DNA from: an uncultured Pelagibacteraceae bacterium
GTDB lineage: Bacteria > Pseudomonadota > Alphaproteobacteria > Pelagibacterales > Pelagibacteraceae
Direction: 5' to 3'
Assembly (NCBI GenBank): GCA_902616725.1
Contig: CACMTZ010000003.1
Span: forward strand, 1-64,000
DNA: 64,000 bases
Shown here: positions 7,587 through 15,330 of the stretch, one piece after another
Layout: every line of letters starts with the position of its first letter
How positions within the stretch are numbered: the first letter of the stretch is position 1
Notes under the pieces: model-generated
Databases searched by the model: none
Told to the model about the DNA's origin: nothing
What the model saw: only the letters and a program-made list of their open reading frames with translations
Program-made: the position numbers and the translations under genes

Positions 7587-7978
7587 TGAAAAGAATAATC
7601 AAAGATCCAACGTATAACGTTTATTCCCAGGGTGGAAATGTTGAACGTGCAGGAAAAGAAATAACAAAAGATAAGTTAATGAAACTTGCTGATATGGAAA
7701 AGATTGAGTTCGACGTGCAGCAGGACCTGCTTCAAACATTAAAAGATATGTATGAGAAAGAGAAATCAAAAGGTCAAAGTTTCTCTGATTGGCTAAAGAA
7801 TAAACCAATAGATGAGCTCAAACGTATAGAGCTCAATAGTGGTGGATCTGTTGCTGAAAAATATGAGGACTTAATTGATTCTTACGAAAAAGGAATTGAT
7901 GTAATGCCTGATGAATCATTAACAGATTACATATCTCGAATACGTAAAGCTCAATTATTAGAAAAGTTAAAGGATTAG
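7586..7978 (+). CDS. Unknown 130-aa protein of the element
   Basis: The start chosen is ATG 7586 (MKRIIKDPTYNVY), with AAGGAGG just upstream and a TGATG overlap with the preceding gene; an upstream ATG at 7544 would lengthen it by 14 residues without a ribosome-binding site. The 130-residue product is soluble, charged and probably helical, with no cysteine. No known domain is recognised. The end SLTDYISRIRKAQLLEKLKD (residues 111-130) looks amphipathic. It lies between the CxxC protein and the primase-like gene, separated from the latter by 8 bp containing AGGAGG. Confidence 0.82.
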   Translation: MKRIIKDPTYNVYSQGGNVERAGKEITKDKLMKLADMEKIEFDVQQDLLQTLKDMYEKEKSKGQSFSDWLKNKPIDELKRIELNSGGSVAEKYEDLIDSYEKGIDVMPDESLTDYISRIRKAQLLEKLKD

Positions 7979-7986
7979 GAGGACCA

Positions 7987-9771
7987 ATGATTACTAATGA
8001 AAATATACAAAAGTTTAAAAATTATGGGTTAGTTCTTACTCCTGTAAATAAAACAAATGACATAAAGGATAAATCCCCTGTTGTTAAAAATGGTTCTTGG
8101 TCAGCTGATTGGACAGATCAAGAGCTGCTAGACGCAAATAGATTAGGTGCATTCCATAAAGAATCTGGAATATACGATATCGATTTTGATGATAAGAGTT
8201 TGAGAGCAAATAAGTTTATCGATCTCTTACCTCGAACATTAACCATTGGAAAAAAAGTTAATGGTGCTGTTGTAGCAACGCATAAGATTTACAAGTTACC
8301 TGAAGACGTAAAGTTTAAATCTTACAATTATCCTAAAGCAGCAAAGAAAGGCGAAACAATTGTTGAAACACTTGCAGGCACACAAACTATTATTGCAGGT
8401 GTTGATAGAGTCATTATCGATAACGTTGAGCCTGCGGTTCTCGATCCTGCAGCAATCGATAAAGATTTGAGAATGATTGTAGCTTTTTCAGAATTGTTAA
8501 AACACACAATCGATATAGATCAACGTAACCATTTTTATTTTAGGCTTGGTGGTGCATTGGCTAGTCAAACCGATATCCCAATGGATATGAGGCTCAAATA
8601 CGTAGAGAAATTGTGCGATCTAACAAATGATGATGAAGTTAAAAATCGACTCTCTTGCATTGAAAGACAGCAGAATAACTATGAAAATGGCAAAGAATGC
8701 TATTCGATAAAAGAGTTATCTGATTTCTTGAATACAAACCTCAAAGGTTTTGATGAAATAAAAAAACTAAACGTAGAGGAAAAGAAAGTTGCAACAGGTT
8801 TAAATATTCTTAATGGACATCAGTTTGTTGTTAAGGATTTTCCTGAACCTGAATACTTGTTAAATCCGATAGTTGCTAAAGGACAGATACGTCAAGTTTT
8901 TGCAAAAGCAGGTACAGGTAAAACTTTATATTGTCTTCACGAAGCAGCAGCTGTTGCTAGTGGTTACGATTTTCTAAAGTATAAACACAACGGACATAAA
9001 ACACCTGTTCTATACGTAGAGGGCGAAATGGATTCTGCGAGTATTAAGAAAAGAATATTCGATATCCAGGACGCATACGAAATGGCTGGCAGAGAATTGA
9101 ATATGAATTTCATTTTCTTTGCAACGTTAGCAATTCAAGATCATATGCATTTTGAATCTTTGACAAAAGAAATAGGAAGACTCAACGTAGAGATAACAGC
9201 TCAAAAGATAGAAAAGATTACAGGAATAAAACCTGTCATCTATTTAGACAACATCACAGCTCTAACTATTATGCAGGAAAAGGAGGGTGCTGATTGGATT
9301 GAGCTTATGCATTGGTTAAGTAAATTACGTAACAGAGGTTATCACGTTACATTTTTACACCACCCAACAAAAGAGGGTGCAACAGCTTCAGGATCAAACA
9401 TCAAAGAACGTTCAATTGATATTGATATGAAACTTACAACACCTGACGAAAAAGAATCTGTTGAGGACTACGAAGATAATCATACTCAAATGACTATTTC
9501 TTTTTTGAAATGGAGGGAACATATGAACACCACCCATTCAAAAGAACGTACAGCAATAATCAACAGGTCAAATGGTTCTTGGTTATTATTTCCTAAACTT
9601 ACGAAGACTCAACGTAAAATATGGAATCAATTAAAAGCAGGAAAATTACCTGCACAAATAATTGATAACAAGAAAGAGGGAATGAGTAAGGCCAACGTTT
9701 ATAAAACAATAAAAATATTAGTACAGGAGGGACTATATGACGAAGAAGACAAACATAGTGGTAACTATTAA
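7987..9771 (+). CDS. Primase/helicase-like protein with RepA-type ATPase domain
   Basis: This is probably the replication protein of the element. The 594 residues appear to comprise three parts. An N-terminal region (about 1-140) resembles bifunctional primase-polymerase domains, with an acidic D-I-D-F-D-D patch near residue 60. A RepA/RecA-type ATPase follows, with Walker A AKAGTGKT (about 307-314), a Walker B-like YLDNI (about 419) and TFLHHPTKEG (about 452). A C-terminal winged-helix-like part covers about 535-585. The primase assignment is weaker than the ATPase. Phage satellites often carry such a gene for autonomous replication after helper infection. It is followed immediately by the terS-like gene. 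Confidence 0.82.
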   Translation: MITNENIQKFKNYGLVLTPVNKTNDIKDKSPVVKNGSWSADWTDQELLDANRLGAFHKESGIYDIDFDDKSLRANKFIDLLPRTLTIGKKVNGAVVATHKIYKLPEDVKFKSYNYPKAAKKGETIVETLAGTQTIIAGVDRVIIDNVEPAVLDPAAIDKDLRMIVAFSELLKHTIDIDQRNHFYFRLGGALASQTDIPMDMRLKYVEKLCDLTNDDEVKNRLSCIERQQNNYENGKECYSIKELSDFLNTNLKGFDEIKKLNVEEKKVATGLNILNGHQFVVKDFPEPEYLLNPIVAKGQIRQVFAKAGTGKTLYCLHEAAAVASGYDFLKYKHNGHKTPVLYVEGEMDSASIKKRIFDIQDAYEMAGRELNMNFIFFATLAIQDHMHFESLTKEIGRLNVEITAQKIEKITGIKPVIYLDNITALTIMQEKEGADWIELMHWLSKLRNRGYHVTFLHHPTKEGATASGSNIKERSIDIDMKLTTPDEKESVEDYEDNHTQMTISFLKWREHMNTTHSKERTAIINRSNGSWLLFPKLTKTQRKIWNQLKAGKLPAQIIDNKKEGMSKANVYKTIKILVQEGLYDEEDKHSGNY

Positions 9772-10326
9772 ATGAACATAGTTGATAAACCATTAACGGA
9801 TTTGCAAAAGAAGTTTGCACGTTATTACGTGGAGGCTAAATATGGGAATCAAAGTTTATCAAATACTGAATGCGCTATCAAAGCAGGTTATTCTGCTGAT
9901 AGTGCATATCAGAGAGCTTATGAATTATTAAACCCTAGAATATCCCCTCACGTAGTTAATTACATAGGTAAGCTGCAGGAGGACTTTAGATTAAAAAACA
10001 ATATTGATCCTGATAAGCATATGGCACGATTGCATTATTTAGGTCAGCTTGCAGAACAAAATAAAATGGTTGGAGTTGCTTTACGTGCAGAAGAATTAAG
10101 AGGTAAGGTTGCAGGTTACTACATAGACCGACAGATCATTAAAAATAAAAATGGTCCTGATTATGATTCAATGTCCTCGGAGGAATTAGAGGAAGCAATG
10201 AATAAGATGTTATTGGACTACGAACATATTTTAACACCTAAAGGAAAAGATTTGGTTGAGAGGAAACAAAAACACAATGAAGAGCAAAGGAAAAAAAATG
10301 GAAAAACTAACGGAAGCAATGAGTGA
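9772..10326 (+). CDS. Terminase small subunit-like protein (TerS)
   Basis: The N-terminus LTDLQKKFARYYVEAKYGN (about residues 8-26) followed by TECAIKAGYSADSAYQRAYELL (start about 32) is the characteristic DNA-binding start of small terminase subunits (Terminase_2-like: LTxKQxxFxxxY...N.T.AAIxAGYS). The 184-residue length fits. The C-terminal half is charged and helical, as expected for oligomerisation and binding to the large subunit. No large terminase gene follows. In SaPI/PICI satellites a satellite-encoded TerS redirects the helper phage packaging motor to satellite DNA; that role is inferred here. The ATG directly follows the stop of the ATPase gene (TAAATG). Confidence 0.8.
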   Translation: MNIVDKPLTDLQKKFARYYVEAKYGNQSLSNTECAIKAGYSADSAYQRAYELLNPRISPHVVNYIGKLQEDFRLKNNIDPDKHMARLHYLGQLAEQNKMVGVALRAEELRGKVAGYYIDRQIIKNKNGPDYDSMSSEELEEAMNKMLLDYEHILTPKGKDLVERKQKHNEEQRKKNGKTNGSNE

Positions 10327-10555
10327 TAAACAGATGAAATCTGCGTTAAGAGATTTAGGATTTGCTGTTAAGAAGTTAGCCAAAAACTATGATCTGTTAA
10401 TGGAATCTCAACGATTAATAATGCGTTTAGAACAAGATGTATTTCACGAAAAATGGAAAGTCAGATATCTAACTAGACGTTTAAAAGCAATAAACCCACA
10501 CGAAGCAGTTACAGAAGAAGAGCTGCAGGAGATGATTAAACACAATGAAAATTAA
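10298..10555 (+). CDS. Unknown 85-aa helical protein of the element
   Basis: The start chosen is ATG 10298 (MEKLTEAMSDKQM), preceded by AGCAAAGG; an upstream in-frame ATG at 10256 lies deeper inside terS and is less likely. The gene overlaps terS by 29 bp. The 85-residue product is nearly all helical and charged and resembles a short coiled coil. It contains VRYLTRRLKA, echoed by KYLTRRKD at the start of the next protein. The family is not recognised. Confidence 0.75.
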   Translation: MEKLTEAMSDKQMKSALRDLGFAVKKLAKNYDLLMESQRLIMRLEQDVFHEKWKVRYLTRRLKAINPHEAVTEEELQEMIKHNEN

Positions 10556-11150
10556 TGAATATAACCAAATGATGAAATATTTAACTAGACGTAAAGATCC
10601 CAAAAAGCCTGATGATTATATCTATGACGGATCAAAAGGAACAATAAGAGCTGAACGAGATATCAAAGAAGAAGAAATAAACAAAGATCCAAATATTTTA
10701 AGACGGATCAAATATTATTCTGAAACTTATGATGACGTAAAGCTAGGAAAGGATTTTGATAAAGCTATTGCTGCAGAAGATAAAAACCTGGCAGCTCTAG
10801 GTAGAGCTAAACCTAATATGTATGAAAGAGGTAAGATGATTGACGGAGTTAAGAAACGTTTAGCCAATAGTAGAGCTTATGGTTACGATCCTAAAAATGA
10901 TAAACCATTTACTAAAATTGCTAATAATTTAGGTAAGAAAAAACCAGTTGTTAAAAAGGCTGCACGTATGCCTTTACCTGAAATCCCTACTCCAATTATA
11001 GACGTAGAGTTTTTTAAAAAACCTGAAGCTGATCCTGCACTAGACGCATTAGGAAAAAAAGTATTTGCAGATAAAGCAAGAAGCGACGCAGAAAAGAATA
11101 AAGGATTACCTGGGATTCTTTCAGTCGATATCTCAAAAATTTTGAAATAA
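10545..11150 (+). CDS. Unknown 201-aa basic protein, last gene of the element
   Basis: The gene overlaps its upstream neighbour by 11 bp in a different frame. The 201-residue product is Lys/Arg-rich with no signal peptide, membrane segment or cysteine. It begins KINEYNQMMKYLTRRKDP and has a Pro-rich stretch near residue 146 (MPLPEIPTPIIDVEFFK). No family is recognised. Its place after terS makes a role in packaging, capsid remodelling or helper interference conceivable, but no motif supports a choice. Confidence 0.78.
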   Translation: MKINEYNQMMKYLTRRKDPKKPDDYIYDGSKGTIRAERDIKEEEINKDPNILRRIKYYSETYDDVKLGKDFDKAIAAEDKNLAALGRAKPNMYERGKMIDGVKKRLANSRAYGYDPKNDKPFTKIANNLGKKKPVVKKAARMPLPEIPTPIIDVEFFKKPEADPALDALGKKVFADKARSDAEKNKGLPGILSVDISKILK

Positions 11151-11438
11151 AATTTTTCAAAATGTTAATTACAAACGTCTAGATCAAACACTATAACCTT
11201 AACTATAAGTACCTAGTTTTGACTCTGTATGGGTCCCCCTTTTTAACTAAACGTATTTTAGACTCTCAATGGGACCTCTCTTGGAGGTCACGTGAGGCCG
11301 CAACAGCGGCCGAACATTTGGACTCAATTTGAACTACAATGATTTTATTTTTGTTACACAATTGCTTACTTTTTTGATAGAGTCTTTTTGAGTGTTGAAG
11401 ATAGGAATGTAAAGATTGTTATTGTAAATACTTAACGT
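11151..11438. other. Structured non-coding right end of the element
   Basis: No gene fits in these 288 bp. They contain two copies of a 20-bp word (TTTTGACTCTGTATGGGTCC at 11217-11236; TTTTAGACTCTCAATGGGACC, split as TTTTAGACTC then TCAATGGGACC, at 11256-11276) and two GC-rich hairpins: GACCTC/GAGGTC (11273-11278, 11284-11289) and GGCCGC/GCGGCC around AACA (11296-11311). Four GACTC/GAGTC sites lie at 11221, 11261, 11321 and 11380. No T-run follows the hairpins, so these are more likely protein-binding or DNA-processing sites than a plain terminator. Confidence 0.65.
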
Positions 11439-11493
11439 TTTGGTGGGCCCGCCAGGACTCGAACCTGGGACCAATACATTATGAGTGTACTGC
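11439..11493 (-). repeat. attR: 55-bp repeat inside the intact tRNA(CAU) gene
   Basis: It is identical to 5748-5802 and lies within the functional tRNA gene, from the anticodon arm to 2 bp beyond the CCA end. The tRNA body extends further (to 11517), so the element's insertion leaves a complete tRNA at this end and a fragment at the other. Confidence 0.93.
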
Positions 11494-11517
11494 TCTAACC
11501 AACTGAGCTACAGGCCC
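11441..11517 (-). tRNA. tRNA with anticodon CAU (probably Ile2, possibly elongator Met)
   Basis: A full cloverleaf is visible: acceptor GGGCCTG/CGGGCCC, D arm GCTC/GAGC, anticodon loop CTCATAA (anticodon CAT), T arm CCAGG/CCTGG and an encoded CCA. The gene is 77 nt. The acceptor pairs C4-G69 and C5-G68 are features TilS uses to recognise tRNA-Ile2, whose C34 becomes lysidine, so Ile2 is favoured over Met. It is the integration target of the adjacent element. Confidence 0.93.
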
Positions 11518-11574
11518 GGAAATTAATCTTTTTTACTTTGTTTTAAAATTTTAATCAATAAACAAATAAAATAA

Positions 11575-11649
11575 TGGTGGGCCGTGTTGGTTACGCTCCA
11601 ACTACCCCTGCAATGTCAATGCAGTACTCTACTATTGAGCTAACGGCCC
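11575..11649 (-). tRNA. tRNA-Val(GAC)
   Basis: Cloverleaf: acceptor GGGCCGT/ACGGCCC, D stem GCTC/GAGT, anticodon stem CTGCA/TGCAG around loop TTGACAT (anticodon GAC, valine), T stem GTTGG/CCAAC and an encoded CCA. It lies 10 bp downstream of rpoD on the same strand and 57 bp upstream of the tRNA(CAU) gene. Confidence 0.95.
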
Positions 11650-11659
11650 AAAATCAATA

Positions 11660-13486
11660 TTAACTTTCCAAGAAACTTTTTAATTGTTTTGATCTACTAG
11701 GGTGTTTTAATTTTCTAAGCGCCTTTGCTTCTATCTGACGAATTCTTTCTCGGGTGACTGAAAACTGCAAACCAACTTCTTCTAGTGTATGATCAGTATT
11801 CATGCCAACTCCAAATCTCATTCTCAAAACTCTTTCTTCTCTTGGGGTTAATGTTGATAATATTTTTGTTGTAGCTTCTCCTAAGTTTGATTTAATTGCT
11901 TGTTCAAGAGGTGCTAAAGCTTTAGTATCCTCGATAAAATCTCCCAAACTACTATCTTCTTCATCTCCAACTGGTTTTTCTAATGAAACCGGTTCTTTAG
12001 AAATTTTTAAAACTTTCCTAACTTTGTCCAATGGCATTCTAAGTTTTTTTGCTAATTCTTCTGGTGTCGCTTCTCTCCCAAACTCACTTAAAATTAATCT
12101 TTGTGTTCTTACAATTTTATTTATTGTTTCAATCATGTGAACAGGTATTCTTATTGTTCTAGCTTGATCAGCAATTGATCTTGTAATTGCTTGTCTAATC
12201 CACCAGGTTGCGTATGTGGAAAACTTATAACCCCTTCTATACTCGAACTTATCAACCGCTTTCATTAATCCTATATTTCCCTCTTGAATTAAATCTAAAA
12301 ATTGCAATCCTCTATTGGTATATTTCTTTGCAATAGAGATAACTAATCTTAAGTTGGCTTCAACCATCTCCTTTTTTGCTATTCTAGACTCTTTTTCACC
12401 CTTCTGAATTCTACTCACGAGTTTTTTAAAGTCTGTTACAGACATTCCAATTTTGTGACTAAATTCAATCAATCTTTCTCGAATATCTTTAAATTTATCT
12501 TTATTTTTAGAAAAAAATTGTTTCCAAGTTGAGTTGGTGTCTAAGAATTTTTTCAAATTTGGATTGATTTCATTTCCAAGATAAAATTTCAAAAATTCAT
12601 TTCTTGGAATTTTGTTATCCATAGCTAATCTCAATAGATTTCCCTCTAAAGAAATAATTTTCTTATTTTCTACATAGTGTTTTTGAACTAAAGACTCTAA
12701 AACTGATGGGGATAGTTGAAGTGACTTTATATAATCTAGGATTTCTTTGACAGTTTTTTCATAACTTTTCTCTTTTGCAGGAGAAAAAATTTTTGAATTC
12801 AAAATGCAATCTAATTTTTCTTTTTGATATTTTATTAATTTATTATAATCTTTTGTTAAATTGTGAACAGTTTTAAGAACTTTAGGTTTAATTTCTGTTT
12901 CCATCGCTGCCAGCGTTGGGTTAAATTCCTCGTCACTTTCATCAGTTGAATTCTCTTCACTATCTACTTCACCTGAATTTTTTTGTTTGGCACTTGGACC
13001 TGTGGTTTCATCTTCCATATAATTTGTGTCAATATCAATGATTTCTCTTACTAATATTTCATCTTTTTGGAGTTTTTCGTTCCAATCAAAAAATTGTTGT
13101 GCAGTTATTGGACTTTGAGATAACGCAATTAACATTACATCTTTTCCGGCTTCTATTCTCTTCGCAATAGCTATTTCACCTTCTCTCGATAAAAGTTCTA
13201 CTCCCCCCATTTCCCTGAGATACATTCTTATTGGGTCATCGCTTTTTTCAATAGTCTTTCCCTCTTCTTTTGAAGAACCTTCTTTTTTTCTTAAAACTTT
13301 AAAATCAGATTTTTTTTCAACTAAAGTTATTTTCTCATCTAAAATATGTAGAAAAGCTTGAGCTAAATTTTGATCTGAAAGATTTCTTTTTCCAAGTGAT
13401 TTACTTAATTCTTCATAAGTTATGAAACCTCTATGAGTTCCTCGACCCATTAAACGAGCAAATGATTTTGTAATTATTCTTTCCAC
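11660..13486 (-). CDS. rpoD: Primary sigma factor RpoD (sigma-70)
   Basis: RpoD directs RNA polymerase to housekeeping promoters. The 608-residue product starts at GTG. It shows region 1.2 ([21 protein letters not shown], start about residue 84), a non-conserved acidic insert (about 165-200), regions 2.1-2.4 ([12 protein letters not shown] through [20 protein letters not shown], about 380-440), region 3, and region 4.2 ([20 protein letters not shown], about 566-585). Length and domain order are those of an alphaproteobacterial RpoD. dnaG lies just upstream on the same strand, the classic dnaG-rpoD macromolecular-synthesis pairing. Confidence 0.97.
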   Translation of the reverse strand: MERIITKSFARLMGRGTHRGFITYEELSKSLGKRNLSDQNLAQAFLHILDEKITLVEKKSDFKVLRKKEGSSKEEGKTIEKSDDPIRMYLREMGGVELLSREGEIAIAKRIEAGKDVMLIALSQSPITAQQFFDWNEKLQKDEILVREIIDIDTNYMEDETTGPSAKQKNSGEVDSEENSTDESDEEFNPTLAAMETEIKPKVLKTVHNLTKDYNKLIKYQKEKLDCILNSKIFSPAKEKSYEKTVKEILDYIKSLQLSPSVLESLVQKHYVENKKIISLEGNLLRLAMDNKIPRNEFLKFYLGNEINPNLKKFLDTNSTWKQFFSKNKDKFKDIRERLIEFSHKIGMSVTDFKKLVSRIQKGEKESRIAKKEMVEANLRLVISIAKKYTNRGLQFLDLIQEGNIGLMKAVDKFEYRRGYKFSTYATWWIRQAITRSIADQARTIRIPVHMIETINKIVRTQRLILSEFGREATPEELAKKLRMPLDKVRKVLKISKEPVSLEKPVGDEEDSSLGDFIEDTKALAPLEQAIKSNLGEATTKILSTLTPREERVLRMRFGVGMNTDHTLEEVGLQFSVTRERIRQIEAKALRKLKHPSRSKQLKSFLES

Positions 13487-13552
13487 ACCAATATATTTGA
13501 AGCAATGTATATAATGGCAAATTTAAAAAAATCCATTATTAATTTAATAGTA

Positions 13553-15328
13553 TTAATTGATATTTTGCTTTTTTTTGAGCTCTTTTAGCTCATTAAATGT
13601 TGTCTCACTCAAATCTTTTGAAAACTTAGACTCTAATTCTTGAATCCTAAATTCTAAATCGTAGTTATTTAAGTCGCGGACAATATCTTCAAATAGCTCA
13701 AGAACTTCATAATCTTTGTTAGTTTTTTTTTTTAAAATATGTTTGATAGGAGCGAATTTTGTAATTTTATCAATTAATTGAGTATCAATATCTAGCTGAT
13801 CAATAGACAAATCATTTTTAAAATTAAGTTTGAATACAATTTTTTCAAAAATTTGTTTATTTACCTCAGAAAATAATTTTATATCTTTAAGTAAATGAGT
13901 GTTATCTCTCATCAAATTCAAGTTATTAACAATAAGATAAATTAATGAAAATTCTTTTAACTCTACTCCAGATAATGATAGGCTTTCATTAAAGTGCTTT
14001 TTAGTCTTTTCTAAAGATCTAGTTTTTTTTGTATAAAAGTTTTTTTGATTTTGACTTGTATATGGAGTTAATTCGGAAATTTTTTCGATAAAATATTCTA
14101 AAACGTATTTTTTTATGTAATTATCTTTTATTGTGTTAGCTATTGATCTTAATTTTTTTTCAAAAATTGCCCTAGAAGATGGATTATTTTGAGTATTTTT
14201 TTTATAATGATTAAATATAAATTGATGTATTGATATTTTATTTTTTTTTGAATAATCAAAAAAATATTCTTTACCATTTTTATTTACGAAACTATCTGGA
14301 TCTTCTTGATCTGGTAAAAATAAAAATGATATTTGCTTTTCAGGTTTCATGTCTTTTAGAGAATTTTCTGCAGCTCTTAAGGCTGCCTTATAACCACTCT
14401 CATCACCATCAAAACATATAATAATATCATTAAAAAACTGATAAAGAGTAAATATTTGTTTATCTGTTAAAGAAGTACCTAAATTAGCAACAGCATTTTC
14501 TATTCCATTTTTACTTAAACCAACCACATCCATATAACCCTCAACTAAAAAAATATTGTCAAACTTATTAGACAATTTTCTTGCTAAATCTAAATTGTAT
14601 AAGTTGGATCCTTTTTTGAAGAATAATGTTTCTGGAGAATTAACATACTTAGCCAGAAAATCAATTTTTTCAATTATTCTTCCCCCTAAAGCAATTGGTT
14701 GTCCTGAAATATTATTGATTGGAAAAATTAATCTTCCTCTAAACCTTTCAACATAAATATTCTTTTTTTCATCTAAATAAAATAATCCTGTTTCTAGCAA
14801 ATCATCAATTTGATAATTTTTTTTTAATTCTTCAAATAAATTTGGACTCTTTTCTACAAAACCGATTTTAAATTTTTTAACTTGATCTTTGTCAAGTGAT
14901 CTATTTCTTAGATAATGTCTTGCTTTAGAATATTTTTCATTTTTCAAAAGTTGATTATGATAAAAGTCCACATACTCCAAGAAAATAGATGAGTATATTT
15001 TCCACTTTTTTTCTCTTTCTTCATCTTGTTTTGAGAAAATATAAGGTTGCATACCAGCTAAATTTGCCAAGTGCTTTACAGCTTCACCAAATTTTAAATT
15101 TTGAGTTTTCATTACAAAGTCAAAGATATTTCCATGTTCGGATGTCGCAAAACAATGATAAAATTCTTTTTCATCATTTACAGTAAAGGATGGGGTTTTT
15201 TCATTTTTAAATGGCGAAAGACCAACGTATTCCTTGCCTCTTTTTTTTAAACTGACATATTTCGAAACTACTGTTGAAACTTTTAATCTTGTTTTAATTT
15301 CCTCTAAATATTCTTTTGGGTATTTCAT
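13553..15328 (-). CDS. dnaG: DNA primase DnaG
   Basis: DnaG makes RNA primers for replication. The 591-residue product has the N-terminal CHC2-type domain (about 1-100), the TOPRIM catalytic core with EGYMDVVGL (about 264) and FDGDESGYKAA (about 306-316), and a variable helicase-binding C-terminus. The zinc-ribbon ligands are largely lost: the usual CPFH...CFGC reads SPFK...CFAT, leaving one cysteine (about residue 59). yqeY lies 2 bp upstream and rpoD downstream on the same strand. Confidence 0.96.
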   Translation of the reverse strand: MKYPKEYLEEIKTRLKVSTVVSKYVSLKKRGKEYVGLSPFKNEKTPSFTVNDEKEFYHCFATSEHGNIFDFVMKTQNLKFGEAVKHLANLAGMQPYIFSKQDEEREKKWKIYSSIFLEYVDFYHNQLLKNEKYSKARHYLRNRSLDKDQVKKFKIGFVEKSPNLFEELKKNYQIDDLLETGLFYLDEKKNIYVERFRGRLIFPINNISGQPIALGGRIIEKIDFLAKYVNSPETLFFKKGSNLYNLDLARKLSNKFDNIFLVEGYMDVVGLSKNGIENAVANLGTSLTDKQIFTLYQFFNDIIICFDGDESGYKAALRAAENSLKDMKPEKQISFLFLPDQEDPDSFVNKNGKEYFFDYSKKNKISIHQFIFNHYKKNTQNNPSSRAIFEKKLRSIANTIKDNYIKKYVLEYFIEKISELTPYTSQNQKNFYTKKTRSLEKTKKHFNESLSLSGVELKEFSLIYLIVNNLNLMRDNTHLLKDIKLFSEVNKQIFEKIVFKLNFKNDLSIDQLDIDTQLIDKITKFAPIKHILKKKTNKDYEVLELFEDIVRDLNNYDLEFRIQELESKFSKDLSETTFNELKELKKKQNIN

Positions 15329-15330
15329 GA

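Larger units (their letters stand above)
5748..11493. mobile_element. Integrative element resembling a phage satellite, inserted in a tRNA(CAU) gene
   Basis: Two identical 55-bp repeats (5748-5802 and 11439-11493) made of the 3' half of a tRNA gene enclose a tyrosine integrase next to the left repeat and a plus-strand operon with a primase/helicase-like ATPase and a small-terminase-like protein. One repeat unit plus interior is 5,691 bp, the expected circle size. No capsid, portal, tail, lysis or large terminase genes are present. Coding style differs from the host: CGT and CGA arginine codons and CAG are common here, whereas neighbours use AGA and CAA. By analogy with PICI-type satellites and marine virion-encapsidated elements (VEIMEs), it is inferred to depend on a helper phage for packaging. 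Confidence 0.85.

Noticed and set aside
7332..7978. Toxin-antitoxin pair (two small coupled genes)
   Set aside because: Neither protein shows a known toxin or antitoxin motif, and the strong ribosome-binding sites and operon position give no specific support.
5748..11493. Transposon or insertion sequence
   Set aside because: No transposase or terminal inverted repeats are present; the tyrosine integrase and tRNA-derived direct repeats fit site-specific integration.
5748..11493. Ordinary decayed prophage
   Set aside because: All element genes are intact and in one tidy operon, and there are no fragments of head, tail or lysis genes. Decay cannot be fully excluded without relatives.
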